A DNA stretch of 64,000 nt from positions 1,869,001 to 1,933,000 of the forward strand of contig JARFJB010002143.1 in NCBI GenBank assembly GCA_036346205.1, in the 5' to 3' direction. Shown here one piece after another: positions 34,369 to 45,530 of this stretch (position 1 is its first letter; every line of letters begins with the position of its first letter). The position numbers were made by a program, and so were the translations under genes. The notes below the pieces were generated by a model that worked only from the letters and a program-made list of their open reading frames with translations, ran no database searches and was not told the origin of the DNA. Origin of the DNA: Vesta saturnalis (lineage: Eukaryota > Arthropoda > Insecta > Coleoptera > Lampyridae).

Positions 34369-34689
34369 CCTATACCCTAAACCGCCGAACAGGTCAATTT
34401 GATCGCCGCAGTTTTTATGGGATTTTATGTTAGCAAACCCTTAGTTAGCAATATATATTATTTTCCGTTGTTGTAGAATGTTTTACATTTGTATTTAGCA
34501 AATGTAAGGTCTATTGTTACAGGATATCTAAAGGTGGTCTGACGCTAGAACAAGTTCTGACAGGCAGAAGCCTGCTGATAATTGAAAGTTATTCGCTACA
34601 TACGATATGCATGCACAGACAAACAGGTTCCATTCCAGTTATTGTTGATATTCGCCGATTGTAATGGGGTAGTCAAGCAAAGGACTTAC

Positions 34690-36012
34690 GCGCTAGCAGG
34701 CTTTGACTTATTTAGCAACTCTGCCTGACGATCAATCTGGGAATGAATCTGAATCGTCACCTATTTCGGATTGTGAAGAAAATAATATTGATTTTAGATT
34801 AGTGAGTAGTGCTTCGAATAATGATTCAGATAGTGACAGTAATCATAAAAATAACAAAAATGAATAAGTGAATTGAAACAAGAAGGCAATTACGAAGTGA
34901 ACACTATACGTTATCCTTCATATGTCTTCATAGTTATTCTTTATGCGCTTGGTGCATACGATGCTAAAAACTTAAAAGTTGATCATCTATGGTGTAATAA
35001 GTGACGTGCTTCTTTCTTCAAAGAAACAAATTTAGAACAATTATGCGTTTCCTTAGATTCTATATAAAGTCTATACGAAAGAATCGGCTGGAACGCGCTT
35101 GTTTCCAAGGTGTGCAACAAATTTATTTATAATTGCAAAATACCCAACGTGCCAGGAGAAAATATTGTAGTGGCTTTTTCCAACCAAAGCTAGATGCAAA
35201 TCCACGTAATATATGGCTAGTAAATTTGGTATCAAATGTTGGCTTGCTCTTAATACTAAAGTAAAGTACCTTGTGAATAGTTTGGCCTTATTTGGAAAAA
35301 GACGAAGCAAGACCAAACAATCAGCCACCCTCGGAAAGTGTAATTCTGCGACTTTTAGAACCATAGGAATAAATGTTACTACCAACAATTCCTTTACAAG
35401 TTTCAAACTAGGCGGAAAAACTATCTGATCTAAACACGAACAATGAACGGAATACGAAGAGAAATTCCACATGTCATCAAAAATGGCAAAGGTCAAATTC
35501 TTACAGTATATCAAGTAAAAGCAAATAAAAGTGTTCTTATTCTCAGTACTCTTCATACATCGGTATGTATTGAGCCCAATCCGAAGAAAATAACCAGAGA
35601 CCGTAATCTGCTATAGTAACATAAAATACGGGGTTATCGACCAAATGACTCGCAAGTATTACGTAAAGGCCGGATCTCGTCGATGGCCAGTTCATGTATT
35701 TTACAATATACTGGACTTGGCAACAATCAATGCATACGTGCTGTACAAGGAGATAAGCGGAAAAAAATAAAAGGAAAAGCTTTTTGTTCGATTTATCTGA
35801 AGAAATATGTATGCAAATGGATACAAAATTCTAAAGTAGACTGAAGTGAAGAGAAAAGAAGCAGTAGGAGTTAGAACCAGCAAAACTACTCAAAAACAAA
35901 AAACGCCGAACATGTCAAACAACTAAGTGCGAAAACAGAACCCCGGATGTGTGTGAAATATGTATGTGGAAAGTGTAGCTATAAACAGACTTATTGCAAA
36001 AAATGCGTGTAA
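34690..36012 (+). pseudogene. piggyBac-type transposase (DDE_Tnp_1_7), heavily broken
   Basis: The N-terminal acidic region reads LPDDQSGNESESSPISDCEE (from ~34720). Catalytic-domain blocks follow at 35213-35428: KFGIKCWLALNTKVKYLVNS, then INVTTNNSFTSFKL, where families normally have a catalytic Asp (VTTDNFFTS); here the Asp codon reads Asn. Then come GIRREIPHVI, ILTVYQVKANKSVLILSTLH and, after stops, VKAGSRRWPVHVFYNILDLA (third acidic motif region) and NAYVLYKEISG. A C-terminal Cys-rich zinc-binding tail, CVKYVCGKCSYKQTYCKKC, ends near 36012. Many stops and shifts. Most of the region between 34870 and 35090 is unrecognisable or deleted. Confidence 0.82.
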
Positions 36013-36039
36013 CCAAATGCAAGCTGCTTCTTTACCTAT

Positions 36040-36850
36040 GTATATCCCACCAAAACCCAAACAATCCGTTTTCGACATCCTCATTACGCAGAGGATAAGT
36101 TCCCCAATCTTGCCTCCAGAAACGTCTCCCTCACCCTTAACCAAGAAAGGCTCACACTCCAAGACGAAATCACCTACCTAGGAATCCTCTTCACTAGAAC
36201 CCTCAATTGGCTCCCCGATGTAAAAAGAACAATGAACAGGATTAGAAACCGCGCAAACCTACTGGGCACCCTTCGGGTTAGAATCAGAGGTTGTCACCCC
36301 AAAACACTTCTACACACATATAAAACATACATCCGCCCTGTTATGGATTTCCGAGCTCCTATATACACAAACATTAACCCCAATCACCTTTCCTCCTGTG
36401 AACGCAGAATTTTTAGACGGATACACAGGTTACCCCTCAGGTAGCCTAATGACCTCACCCTACACCACGCCAATATACCCCCAATCACAAACCGTATCCA
36501 AAAACTCCAGGAAAACTTCGCCTATAAAAGAATTTTTGGCAACACTATCCCAACCAAAGAAATCCTTACCACTCCCTACAACTACCGCTTTCCCAAATTC
36601 CCTCGAAAAAACCCAAATTAAAATTCAAACAGCCTCCCGCAATCCTCACACAAATCCTCGACGACCTCCCCGAGGTGGTAGAAGAATCCCTTGATAATAC
36701 CCCATATGCCCTCCGCACCCCGCCGGCTATTCGATGACGACCCAGCATGATACCGGCCAATGATCTAATTAATCACACTGCACACCACTCTAACCCACAC
36801 GCACACTTAAACCCAACCACACACTATTCAAAATTCAAATTCAAATAAAT
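36040..36850 (+). mobile_element. LINE fragment (I/Jockey-group RT C-terminal region) inserted in piggyBac
   Basis: Across two frames the plus strand gives DEITYLGILFTRTLNWLPDV, NRIRNRANLLGTLRVR, LLHTYKTYIRPVMDFRAPIY and SSCERRIFRRIHRLP. These match the thumb/post-RT region of I/Jockey-group LINEs (the usual YLGVxLD...LxxYKTxIRPxxxYxxPIW pattern). Sequence is markedly C-rich on this strand, unlike the neighbourhood. It ends near 36850 in an ATTCAAATTCAAATAAATTT stretch and a T-run. No RT catalytic motif is included; a typical 5'-truncated copy. Confidence 0.75.
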
Positions 36851-37146
36851 TTAAACACTTTTTTTTTCTTTTTTATTACCAAAAATTACCACACCTCATT
36901 ATTGGGATTACCGATGTAGGTTCATCACTAAAGCTGTGGAATAGTTTTTTTTTAATTTTGTTTAAGTTAAAACGTTTGTTTTTAGATGAGCTTAGTTTGT
37001 AAGTTTATATTAAAATTCTGAATAGAAAGCATTTTAAAACAGCCTATTCTTATGTACGTCAATTTGACCGGTATCGGCGGTTCTAGGTATAGCAATTTCT
37101 CGGCGGTGCTAGCATTAAATATATTTTTTAAATTTTTTCTTTGAGA

Positions 37147-37175
37147 ATGTTATAATAATAATAATAATAATAATA
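37147..37175. repeat. (TAA)n microsatellite
   Basis: About nine TAA (ATA) units, followed by AAAGTTTATTCGTGAC. It could be the 3' tail of a non-LTR element, but no coding remnant supports that. Confidence 0.85.
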
Positions 37176-37639
37176 AAGTTTATTCGTGACACGCAGACAT
37201 AAAAATGTAAAACAACTTTATGTGGAATAAAAAGGAAAATATTTGATGATCATTTAATAATTACTACTACGTATGAGTATTACATTGTGCTGCTTACATA
37301 TTAAAGACTTAACCTCCCTCTTAAATGAACTCATAGGTGCGGATTTAAGTTTGTACGGTAACATGTTTATATAATGTGAAATACAATAATAATAAGATTT
37401 TTGAAGACCTGAAGTCTACGAACCGAAATATCTAAAAGATCTTTGCGTCTTATGTTTATATTGTGGACATCAGTACGAAAGCTAACCTTTGGATAAAAGT
37501 ATTGCGGGATTTTTGTGGTTAGGATTTTATGATAAAAACACAGAGTGAAGCAGTTGGCGATCCCGCATGCATAACCATCCAGTAGCCTTAATCATATGGA
37601 CATTTTGTTCTTTCGTTTGAGCCCGTGTATGAACCTAAG
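37176..37639. other. Intergenic, nothing recognised
   Basis: No coding or repeat signal beyond the adjacent TAA run. Confidence 0.4.
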
Positions 37640-40400
37640 CTAAGTAAAAGTTGTTTTGTACCTTTTGATTGCACTTCTATTGCATCATTATGCACCACTA
37701 ACGGTGGTCCTAATAAATGTTCGACAATCAATTGCGAACATTACAAAAGGGCCTCCATTCTTTTAATTTATTGAACTTTTTTTATATCGTTGATCTTAGC
37801 CCCTTCCCACTTCGAGGAAAGTGGGTATTTTCTTTACCTTTCGCTTGCACTGGGATTGCACCATTCTGCACCACTAAAAATAATCGATTCTGAACGTCAC
37901 CTTTAATTTATTGAACGTTTTTTATGTTGTTGGAGTTACACTCGTTTCGTACTCTTATTCATCATAATTTTTTTCTTTTCCACTGTTCAGACTGCTGAGT
38001 TTCGAACAAATTGCATTCTCATGCCTTAGACCTCCCGTTTCAAAAGAATACTTGTATTTCATATTATGCACCACTAATATTTTGAATTGTACTTTCTAAT
38101 TACTTTTTTCTTTTGTATCATTCAATCTGGTAAATTATGAATAAAAAAATTATAGGGACAAAAATACTCACTAATATATTACTAATTTTACTCCTTTCTC
38201 TATACCACACTGACCCCAAAAACAATCAGTCGCTTTGAGTGGTTGACATCTATATGTGTGCCAAATTTCAAGTCGATATGTTAAGTCCTTCGAAAGTTAT
38301 GGAGTACATACACACACTGACAGACACTCAGACACACAGACAGGCAAGATTTTTTTTCTCTAATTTTGTTTTTGGACGCCTTCGAACATTTTAAAGCGAT
38401 TGAGCAAATATAAATTTTTGAAAATTTTTTTAGCGATACAGTACTTCTCATCCGTTGGATGTGAAAGTAATTAAAATAGGTGTAATAGACCTCGAAGTAA
38501 ACGCAATATCAATTAAGTATGTTAAGGTACCACAGCATTACATTGATTAGCATATATAGCTAAAACTAAGTTAATATTACATTTAAACATACACATAGGG
38601 GCCGGTGGGAGTATCTGGAATCCTAGAGATTTCCCATGGTACCGGTAGGTTCGACGGATCCTGCAGACGCCGATCCGTCTACGGCGGACACATCTGTTTA
38701 AGTGAAATGTCCGTCAATAATGGTTTTGTTGTGTTATGAAATTCATATAGTACGAATATTTTAAGTAGGTATTGTGGAATTCTTGAAGCGCCGGGTGCCG
38801 CTAATACCAAAATCTCCCGTTATGGTACAGCATCCCCCTGCATACACACTATGTTTTCACTGTATAATAACGACGACAGTCTTTAAATATTATAAATTAT
38901 TTCTTTGTTGGGTTTGTTATGAATGAAACTAGATATTCAATGCGTATGTTAAGTTTTTAGCTGTGAGTACTTTTACCTGTTTTAAATGAGTTAATCTTTA
39001 CCAAAATAAAATTATATTCCGTAGCTGGCTCTTTTACAAACGTTCCCCAACTATTACAGCGGACTTATATTTGCGTGTTCAGAATATTAATACTTACTTG
39101 ACATCTTAATTAATTTTCAAAAACTATTATCATATACTGAAGACGATGACTGTGATTAATTTTAAATCTTGTTTTATTTTACCATGCTTAATGAGTAAAT
39201 ATTACCATGTATTGTTAGATTTTTAATAAGCAAAGTGTAAACGTTTACACATTTAATCTTGGGATCAAGAATGTAAACGTGATGTTAAACAAATGACACT
39301 GATAGAAATACACTTTTTATTGTACTTAAACGGTTTTATAAGATCTCGCACAGACGCCCATTCCTATACTGAAAGTAGTGGAGCAACAACTGTGGTGCAA
39401 CATTTCATATCGCTACAATGCAGCAAATCACTAATTGGGGGTTTTAGTGGAGCTGAACGGTGCAACAAACAATTAAAGCATAAGATGCTCTTTATTTGTT
39501 TTGTACTTTGTACTTTGTTTCAAAGAAAATTCTTTAGAACTAATTTGGGAAGATATGCCTTTGGGTCTTTGTACGGATTCTCAGATATTTTGTATGAAAT
39601 CTGATCTAAAATTTTAATTTGCATAACGATGCAGTATTGATGCCATGCAACGGTTTTATCAAAAGGTTGAACCTTTGTAGTGAGGGCTAGCTTCTCAATT
39701 TTTGACAAATTCTTATATATCCTAGGAACACAACACTAACCTAACACCACAATTTTTGGTCGAAAGCTTGAGATAAAAAGGGCAAAGTTAACAGGATGTG
39801 GACTCGATTTTCGGACATCTGGGAAGAAATGAGATTCTAAATTTTAGTAGCGCACGGTAGTGCAGTGTTCAGGCGAAATAGAAATAAACAATGTTATACA
39901 AGTTGTATCGGGGAAAGGTAGGATCCGGAAATAAAGTTAGTTCATAACTTCATAAAAAACTTCTAATTATTTGGGCGGGGTGGGGGTGGGGGGTGGATTA
40001 GTTAGTAATATTCAAAACCGATTATCAAAGATTTGTTAGGAAACGTAATTGAACACTTTGACGGTGCACAATGGTGTCAAATAGGTGCAAGCGAAAGGTA
40101 GAGAACAAACCCACTTTTGTTAAAGTGGGGTGGGGGATAGGGTCCGAGAACGCAATATGTTGAAAACTTAGCAGTCCAAAACAGTGCAAAAGAAAAAGAA
40201 AACGGTGTATCGGAACGCAGAACAAGTGCAATCCAACAACATAAAAACGTTCAATAAATTTAAGGTGGAGGAGGGCCAGTTAGTAATGTTCGGCTTCGAT
40301 TATCGCACATTTTCTATAGGTAAAGAAAAAGCTCATTTTTGTTAAAGTGGGGAGGGGGGGGGGGCAGAGTCCGGAAACGTAATTTGTTAAAAAATGTGGT
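37640..40400. mobile_element. Foldback-type element with long repetitive inverted arms
   Basis: The left arm (about 37640-38130) and right arm (about 39870-40400) are inverted copies. Shared blocks include ATTTATTGAACGTTTTT followed by ATGTTGTTGGA, CTTTCGCTTGCAC, ATTATGCACCACTAA-like and AAAGTGGG. Each block recurs within an arm, so the arms are built from diverged tandem subunits, a feature of foldback elements. The right arm is strikingly G-rich (runs at 39975-39995 and 40350-40362). The 1.7 kb centre has no recognisable gene; the ORF at 39293-39604 has no motif. Confidence 0.65.
38131..39869. other. Central non-coding part of foldback-type element
   Basis: A CACACACTGACAGACACTCAGACACACAGACAG-type low-complexity tract lies at 38308-38345, and a GC-richer patch at 38590-38720 contains ACGGCGGACACATCTG and related short repeats. 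No gene recognised. Confidence 0.4.
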
Positions 40401-40899
40401 AAAATAGAATTAATATTTTGGAAGGTTATGAAATTGATAAATATAAAAATGTGTATCAGATACCTTTAATCAACGAGCAAGTTGACCTTTTATACCCAAA
40501 AACTGTTTCACCTCGGTGTAGCGGTTATTATGATTGTGCCAAAGGGAAACAAAGCATCACATTTACGTCAAATTCGTTCGTAAACCGTTCAAACGAATTG
40601 CCTCAATGGGCAAAAACAAAATTTTTAGGTTTTAGAGTACTGACGATTGTTTGTGATCATTGATGATCAAAATCTTCTATAAACATTGTTTTAAAATTAT
40701 GATTAGAATTGCTTTCAGGCAACAACAAAGTTTTAATTAGTTCAGCAAGTTCTTAGTGCTTACTAAATGAATTGTGCTGCTCCTCTTAATTAATTTCAAC
40801 AACTGAAAATTAGTAAAGTCAAAAAAGTTTCCGAATTTAACGCGTATTTTACAAGACTTACTTTATGGTGTAATTATTGCATTCGCTACTTTCCGAGAT
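40401..40899. other. Spacer before the satellite, nothing recognised
   Basis: The plus-strand ORF 40418-40663 has a normal-looking composition but no family motif I can name; left uncalled. Confidence 0.3.
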
Positions 40900-42640
40900 T
40901 GTTCCTACTCTTTTTCTTGATTTCTAATATTTATAACATTCGGAATTCTTATTATCAACCTTTATTTCGTTGTTGTTTATTCTCCCTTCATCCTTTTTTT
41001 CCGTCGCTTGCTTCGTTCTTATTTCTTTTGCTCGTTATCTATTTCGTTACCGTGACCACTGTCCTTTTCTTTTTTCATTTCCTAAAATTTATGAATTCTT
41101 TGCATGTTGGTGTTTGTTGTTCCTCAAGTTACCACTTCCACATGTTAATTTTCTTCAATTCTTTTTTATCTCTTTCAGCCCATTAATTTGCTCTATTTGC
41201 TTTTTCATTATTTCATTTTTATTTAGCGCATCACCGACAATTATTCATTTTATTATTTTTTTGTTCAACAATGCCATGGGTTTATTTCAATTTTACTTCT
41301 TTCAGTTTACTAATTGGCGTGATATTCTCTATTTTTCTTTCATCATTAATTATTTCTTTAATTCTGATTGAACCAATATTTTTCTTTCACATTTCTTTCG
41401 ACTGCTTTCGTTTACATTCCTTTGGTCATTGTTTTTTTCTCTTCTATTTTCTATCACTATCACTATTATTTCTTATTCTTCTTGTTCCCACTTCCATATT
41501 TTTATGAAGCATGTTTGTTTGTGTATGTATATTCATTGTATTTTCTTGTACCTTATTTGCTATCCTTTTCATTGCCTTGATTTCTGTATCTTGATTCAAT
41601 ACTTTATGTTTCGTTCTTTCACCCAGTTCTTTCTCTTACCCTTTTTTCAAGTTCACACACGTCCATTAAGATGCTTCAAGTTTGGTATTTCTAAAAATTC
41701 GTGTTGTCCTTCTTGTCTTGTTCCACAATTTTCTTAGTAAGCTATTAATTTATTCGTTGTAGTTCTTCCTATTCTCTCTTTATTCTCTCTACTCATACAG
41801 TACTCAACATATTTTTGTTAATATCTGATTTTTATGACATTAGGAAATCCTATTATCAACTTTTATTTCATTGTTATTTTTTCTCGCTTCATCTTTTTTC
41901 CGTCGATTATTTTGTCGGTATTTCTTTTGCTCGTTATCTATTTCGTTGCCTTGATTAATGTTCTTTTCTTTTTTAGTTTCTTAAGGTTTATTGATTCTTT
42001 GCATATTAGTCTTTATTGTTCCACCTGATCCCACTTCCACATTTATTTTTGGTTTACTTCAGTTCTTTTTTCAATTCTTTTTTCATCTCTTTCAGCTTGC
42101 TAATTTGCTTGATATTCACTCTTTGCCCTGTCATCATTTCACGTTTTTTTATCGCTATTCATTCCGCTGCCTTAGTAACTGCCTTTTTCTCCTATTTCCT
42201 ATTACCTATCAGTGTTTTGCATGTTAATATTTTTGTTCTTCTGTGTCCTATTTCCACATTTTTATGTAGCATATCATTGATATGTATTTTTTTGTTGATC
42301 AATAATGCCATTAGTTTACTTCAGGTCTTTCTTCGATTCTTCTTTCACTTCTTTCAGTTTACTAATTTGCTTGATATTATCTCTATTTTTCTTTCATCAT
42401 TTCATCATTAATAATTTCATTAATTCTAATTCAATTAAAATTATTCATTTGTATTTGCTTTGATTGCTATCCTTTTCAGTCATTGTTTTTTTCTCTATTA
42501 TTTCCTATCACTTATATTCTTCGTTGTTCTTCTTGTTCAACTTTCACATTTTTAAGAAGCATACCATTAACGGTTGTCTTTATTTCTATCTTTGTGTATA
42601 TTCATATTGAAAAATCTGGAATACTAGAACTGTGGTAAGA
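40900..42640 (+). repeat. Pyrimidine-rich complex satellite, left block
   Basis: The plus strand is almost entirely C/T with scattered A. A long unit begins with the anchor ATATTTATAACATTCGGAAT at about 40927 and again, diverged, at about 41832, a period near 0.9 kb. Within units, CCACTTCCACATTTTTATG-type blocks recur (about 41126, 41485, 42030, 42250, 42537), as do GTTATCTATTTCGTTGCCTTG and TTTAATTCTGATT blocks. Overlapping Phe/Leu/Ser-rich ORFs are a by-product of the base composition. Confidence 0.8.
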
Positions 42641-42643
42641 CCT

Positions 42644-42745
42644 GTAACAAACAAAATATATCCACGTACCACACAAAAATTAAAAAAACACTGAACTCAT
42701 TTCAATAGCTATCAGGGGTCGACTAGGGCGAACTAAAGAAATTTA
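42644..42745 (+). repeat. Outer inverted repeat, left copy
   Basis: Pairs with 45410-45520 on the other strand, sharing TAACAAACAAAATATA, CCACGTACCACA, GGTCGACTAGG and CGAACTAAAGAA. It marks the left limit of the DNA inserted in the satellite. Confidence 0.85.
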
Positions 42746-42746
42746 C

Positions 42747-42748
<2 letters not shown>

Positions 42749-42806
<58 letters not shown>
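42749..42806. repeat. (TA)n microsatellite at mariner left border
   Basis: About 28 TA units ending directly at CAGGATGTCC, the mariner end. Confidence 0.97.
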
Positions 42807-42809
<3 letters not shown>

Positions 42810-45014
42810 GATGTCCTAACATCCGAAAAAGCTCCATAACTTGTTTATTAATAGAGATATTGACCTTTTCTTTTGTTAGATTATAGCTGCGTTTCTGCTG
42901 CATGCTTTAAGAATATTGCAGTTTATACACAGGGTGTCACTTTTATAGATGTCGTTTTTACTTACATGTAATCAATTTTGATTTGTGGCGCTTTTTTGCC
43001 AAAATTTGGAATTGCAGAGATCTGTTCCAAAATTCGTACCTGCCAAATCCTTGCATATATGTCAAAGTAATTAACGCCGTTTGATTTCTGAATGTTTGCC
43101 ACATATTTTAAGTGTTTACTCAACAACTTGTTCATTCGCATGCGCCTACTGCGATTTTTTAAACATGACAGATTAAAAATATCGAAAACTCATTTTTTTT
43201 CAAACGGAACCCCCTATTTATTATTGTACTGGTCAAAAGCTTTTTTGACAAACTTTCTATCAATATAAGGTTTGTATGGTCCAATATAAAAATCCAGGTT
43301 GCTATCCTAAAATAACAACCTCGAGAAAATTTTCTGGTTAAAACCATACAAAAAAATTTTAGCACAGAAAATAAACAAATGTATGGAATTTGAATTTCAC
43401 TTAATATTGCAAGAAAAAGCTATTTTACACTTATCTTTTTAACAGATGCTCAAAGATATTACCATTTTCTTTAATACCAACATGGAGTCTTCGTCTAAAA
43501 CACGACTTAGGATATTTGCATTTATTAAACGGAACGCATCTCGTATTCTTTGTTTCATATCCTCCGCAGTTGTTGGTCTAAGTTTATGCACATTTTCTTT
43601 AACAAATCCCCAAAGGAAGAAACCCATCGGAGTAAGGTTGGGAGAACGAGCAGTCTAACTGATTATTCCTCCTCTGCCTATCCTACTAGTTGGAAAGGTT
43701 TTATTTAAAAGTTGTCGAACTACTCGATGATAATGTCCAGGGGCTCCATCCTATTGCAGCCACATGATCCTTCGCGTATGCAAATCCAGATTTTCGATCA
43801 GATGTGGGAGATCATTTTTAAGAAATTCTCTATATCTCACCCCATTCAAAGCATCATCAAAAAAGAACGGACCGATTAGTTGGTCCCCAAGAATTCCGCC
43901 CCAGACATTCTATGACCATCTATATTGATGATCAATTGTATGCATCCAGTGAGGATTTGCAGTAGGATAGTAATGCATGTTCTGTCGATTTACAGACCCA
44001 TTACTCTTAAATGTTGCTTCATCACTAAATAAGACTATGATGAAGTTCCAGTCGTTAATCAAATTGTCGATGGTCTCACAAATGATGATACCTGTATTCG
44101 ATTAATACTGATGCATAATATGTCAGTTTCTGCCTCAATTTCTCTGCTACTCATTGTTGGATTTTCTTGTAACATCAAAAGGACTTCCAACCTCAGGTGT
44201 TAATCTATTTTTCTATGCTTTATCAAATGCAGCACTTTGCGGAATTCTTGAATCTGGGTATTTTTGAGATGCTTTGAGCCAAAATAATATTGTGATTCGC
44301 TTCACCAAGACTGTATACCATATTAATTAGTTTTTAATAAGTAAAATTCATCTTGAGACTTATAATCGTTACAAAAAAATTGACAGGTTGTAACATTGAC
44401 AGAAGTCCACTGATTTCTGAAAAGTTTCTTGAAATTTAGTTATTTTAGGACAGCAACCTGAATTTTAACATTGGAATACACAAACCTTATATTCAGAGAA
44501 AGCTTGTCAAAAAAGCTTTAGACCAGTACAGTAATAAGTAGGGGGTGCTATTTGAAAAAAAATGAGTTTTTGATATTTTTAATTTGTCATGTTTAAAAAA
44601 TCGCAGTGGCACATACGACAGAGCAGGTTGTTGAGTAAACACTTAAAAGATACGGCAATTATTCAGAAATCAAATGGTGTTAATTACTTTGACTTATCTG
44701 CAAGGATTTGGAAGGTACGAATTTTTGAACAGACCCCTGCAATTCGAAATTCTGGCAAAAAAGCGCCACAAATCAAAACTGATGACAGATCAGTAAAAAC
44801 GACCTCAATAAAAGTGATTCATAATTTAGCATAGAATTAAGAAATAAAATCAAACTGCATAGATTCCATTAAAAAAAACATAACTTTAGTGTTTTTTTAA
44901 TATTGGGATACCCTGTGTATAAACTGCAATATTTTTAAAATGTGCAGCAGAAATGCTACAATATCTCTGATAATAAACAAGTTATGGAGCTTTTCGGAAC
45001 GTTGGGACATCCTG
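42807..45014 (-). mobile_element. Second DD41D mariner-group transposon with ~530-590 bp TIRs
   Basis: The ends read inward as CAGGATGTCCTAACATCCGA (left) and CAGGATGTCCCAACGTTCCG (right), both followed by AAAGCTCCATAACTTGTTTA. TA flanks both ends. Inverted similarity extends to about 43335 on the left and from about 44428 on the right. A transposase remnant lies between the arms. The element sits in the (TA)n tract of the palindromic insert, so it is younger than that insert. Confidence 0.9.
43439..44352 (-). pseudogene. Mariner-superfamily transposase, DD41D type, third Asp replaced by Gly
   Basis: From about 44352 the minus strand gives a weakened N-terminal region (MVYSLGEANHNIILA). The catalytic domain starts with VLFSDEATFKSNGSVNRQN (first Asp, ~44030), then NVWGGILGDQLIGPFFFDD, LKNDLPHLIE, DGAPGHYHRVVRQLLNKTFP (second Asp, ~43740) and TARSPNLTPMGFFLWGFVKE (~43610). 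I count 41 residues from the second Asp to the position of the third; there the codon is GGT (Gly) instead of an Asp codon. The tail RPTTAEDMKQRIRDAFRLIN is well kept. In-frame stops and shifts are frequent in the first half. The copy cannot be active. Confidence 0.85.
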
Positions 45015-45132
45015 TATATACCATCAGCTTCGTTGCTTATCTGGTAAACGTGAAAGTTATGCAAGTTTAATGAGTTCTGAGTAGCCCAAAGGTCATTACG
45101 TCGTTATTCATTAGAGTTTGTTTTTTGACCTG

Positions 45133-45160
45133 TCCCAACGTTTGTATACAAATGTTGGGA
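45133..45160. repeat. 28-bp palindrome with one mismatch
   Basis: The left half is TCCCAACGTTTGTA and the right half TACAAATGTTGGGA. They pair at 13 of 14 positions with no loop. Confidence 0.9.
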
Positions 45161-45430
45161 GAAGTCTGCCGTAGCCCTACATATGTTTGACAAAAATCAT
45201 GTAGTAGATAAGGTATCTTTATCAAACATGTTAGTTATAAGCACGAACTTCATTGTTGTGAAAGTTTAGAGATTTTCAAAAACAAACAAATTCTAATGAA
45301 TAATGACGATCAAGGACGTTTAGGCTACTCAGAACTCATTAAACTTTCATAACTTTCACTTTCACCAGATAGACAACGAAGCGTTACTCGCTGATGATAT
45401 GTATATTAAAAAGTTCTTTAGTTCGTCCTA

Positions 45431-45475
45431 GTCGACCGCTGATGATAGCTTAGCTATTGAAACGCGTTCGGTGTT
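45431..45475 (+). ncRNA. Hammerhead-like motif in the outer inverted repeat (tentative)
   Basis: CTGATGA at 45439-45445 is followed by the palindrome ATAGCT-T-AGCTAT and GAAAC at 45459-45463. This is the order of a hammerhead ribozyme core (CUGAUGA, stem II, GAAA), as known in terminal repeats of Penelope-like elements. One extra base before GAAAC, and no confirmed stems I and III, make the fold doubtful. The left copy keeps only a shortened version. Confidence 0.3.
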
Positions 45476-45530
45476 TTTTAATTTTTTTGTGGTACGTGGG
45501 TATATTTTGTTTGTTATAGTCACACTGTTT

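Larger units (their letters stand above)
34369..37098 (+). mobile_element. piggyBac-like element, interrupted by a LINE fragment
   Basis: The left end region (34369-34405) reads CTATACCCTAAACCGCCGAA then CAGGTCAATTTGA. The right end (37060-37098), read inward, is CTATACCTAGAACCGCCGAT then ACCGGTCAAATTGA. These are clearly inverted copies. Between them lies a piggyBac-type transposase remnant in plus orientation. The exact TTAA target site could not be fixed. The segment at about 36040-36850 is foreign LINE DNA. Confidence 0.75.
45020..45530. repeat. Palindrome-rich block with outer inverted repeat (right copy)
   Basis: An inner hairpin pairs about 45040-45130 with 45275-45368 (shared AAAGTTTAATGAGTTCTGAGTAG-type block). 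At its centre is a 28-bp palindrome. The outer repeat at 45410-45520 pairs with 42644-42745. The pair delimits an insertion in the satellite. Confidence 0.8.

Noticed and set aside
35071..35556. 161-codon minus-strand ORF
   Set aside because: Antisense to the piggyBac transposase blocks; no motif of its own.
37147..37175. (TAA)n as the 3' tail of a LINE
   Set aside because: No adjoining LINE coding sequence in either direction that ends there, so kept only as a microsatellite.
38590..38720. GC-richer patch as a gene or CpG-type promoter
   Set aside because: Short, no ORF, lies in the centre of the foldback-type element; nothing supports a promoter.
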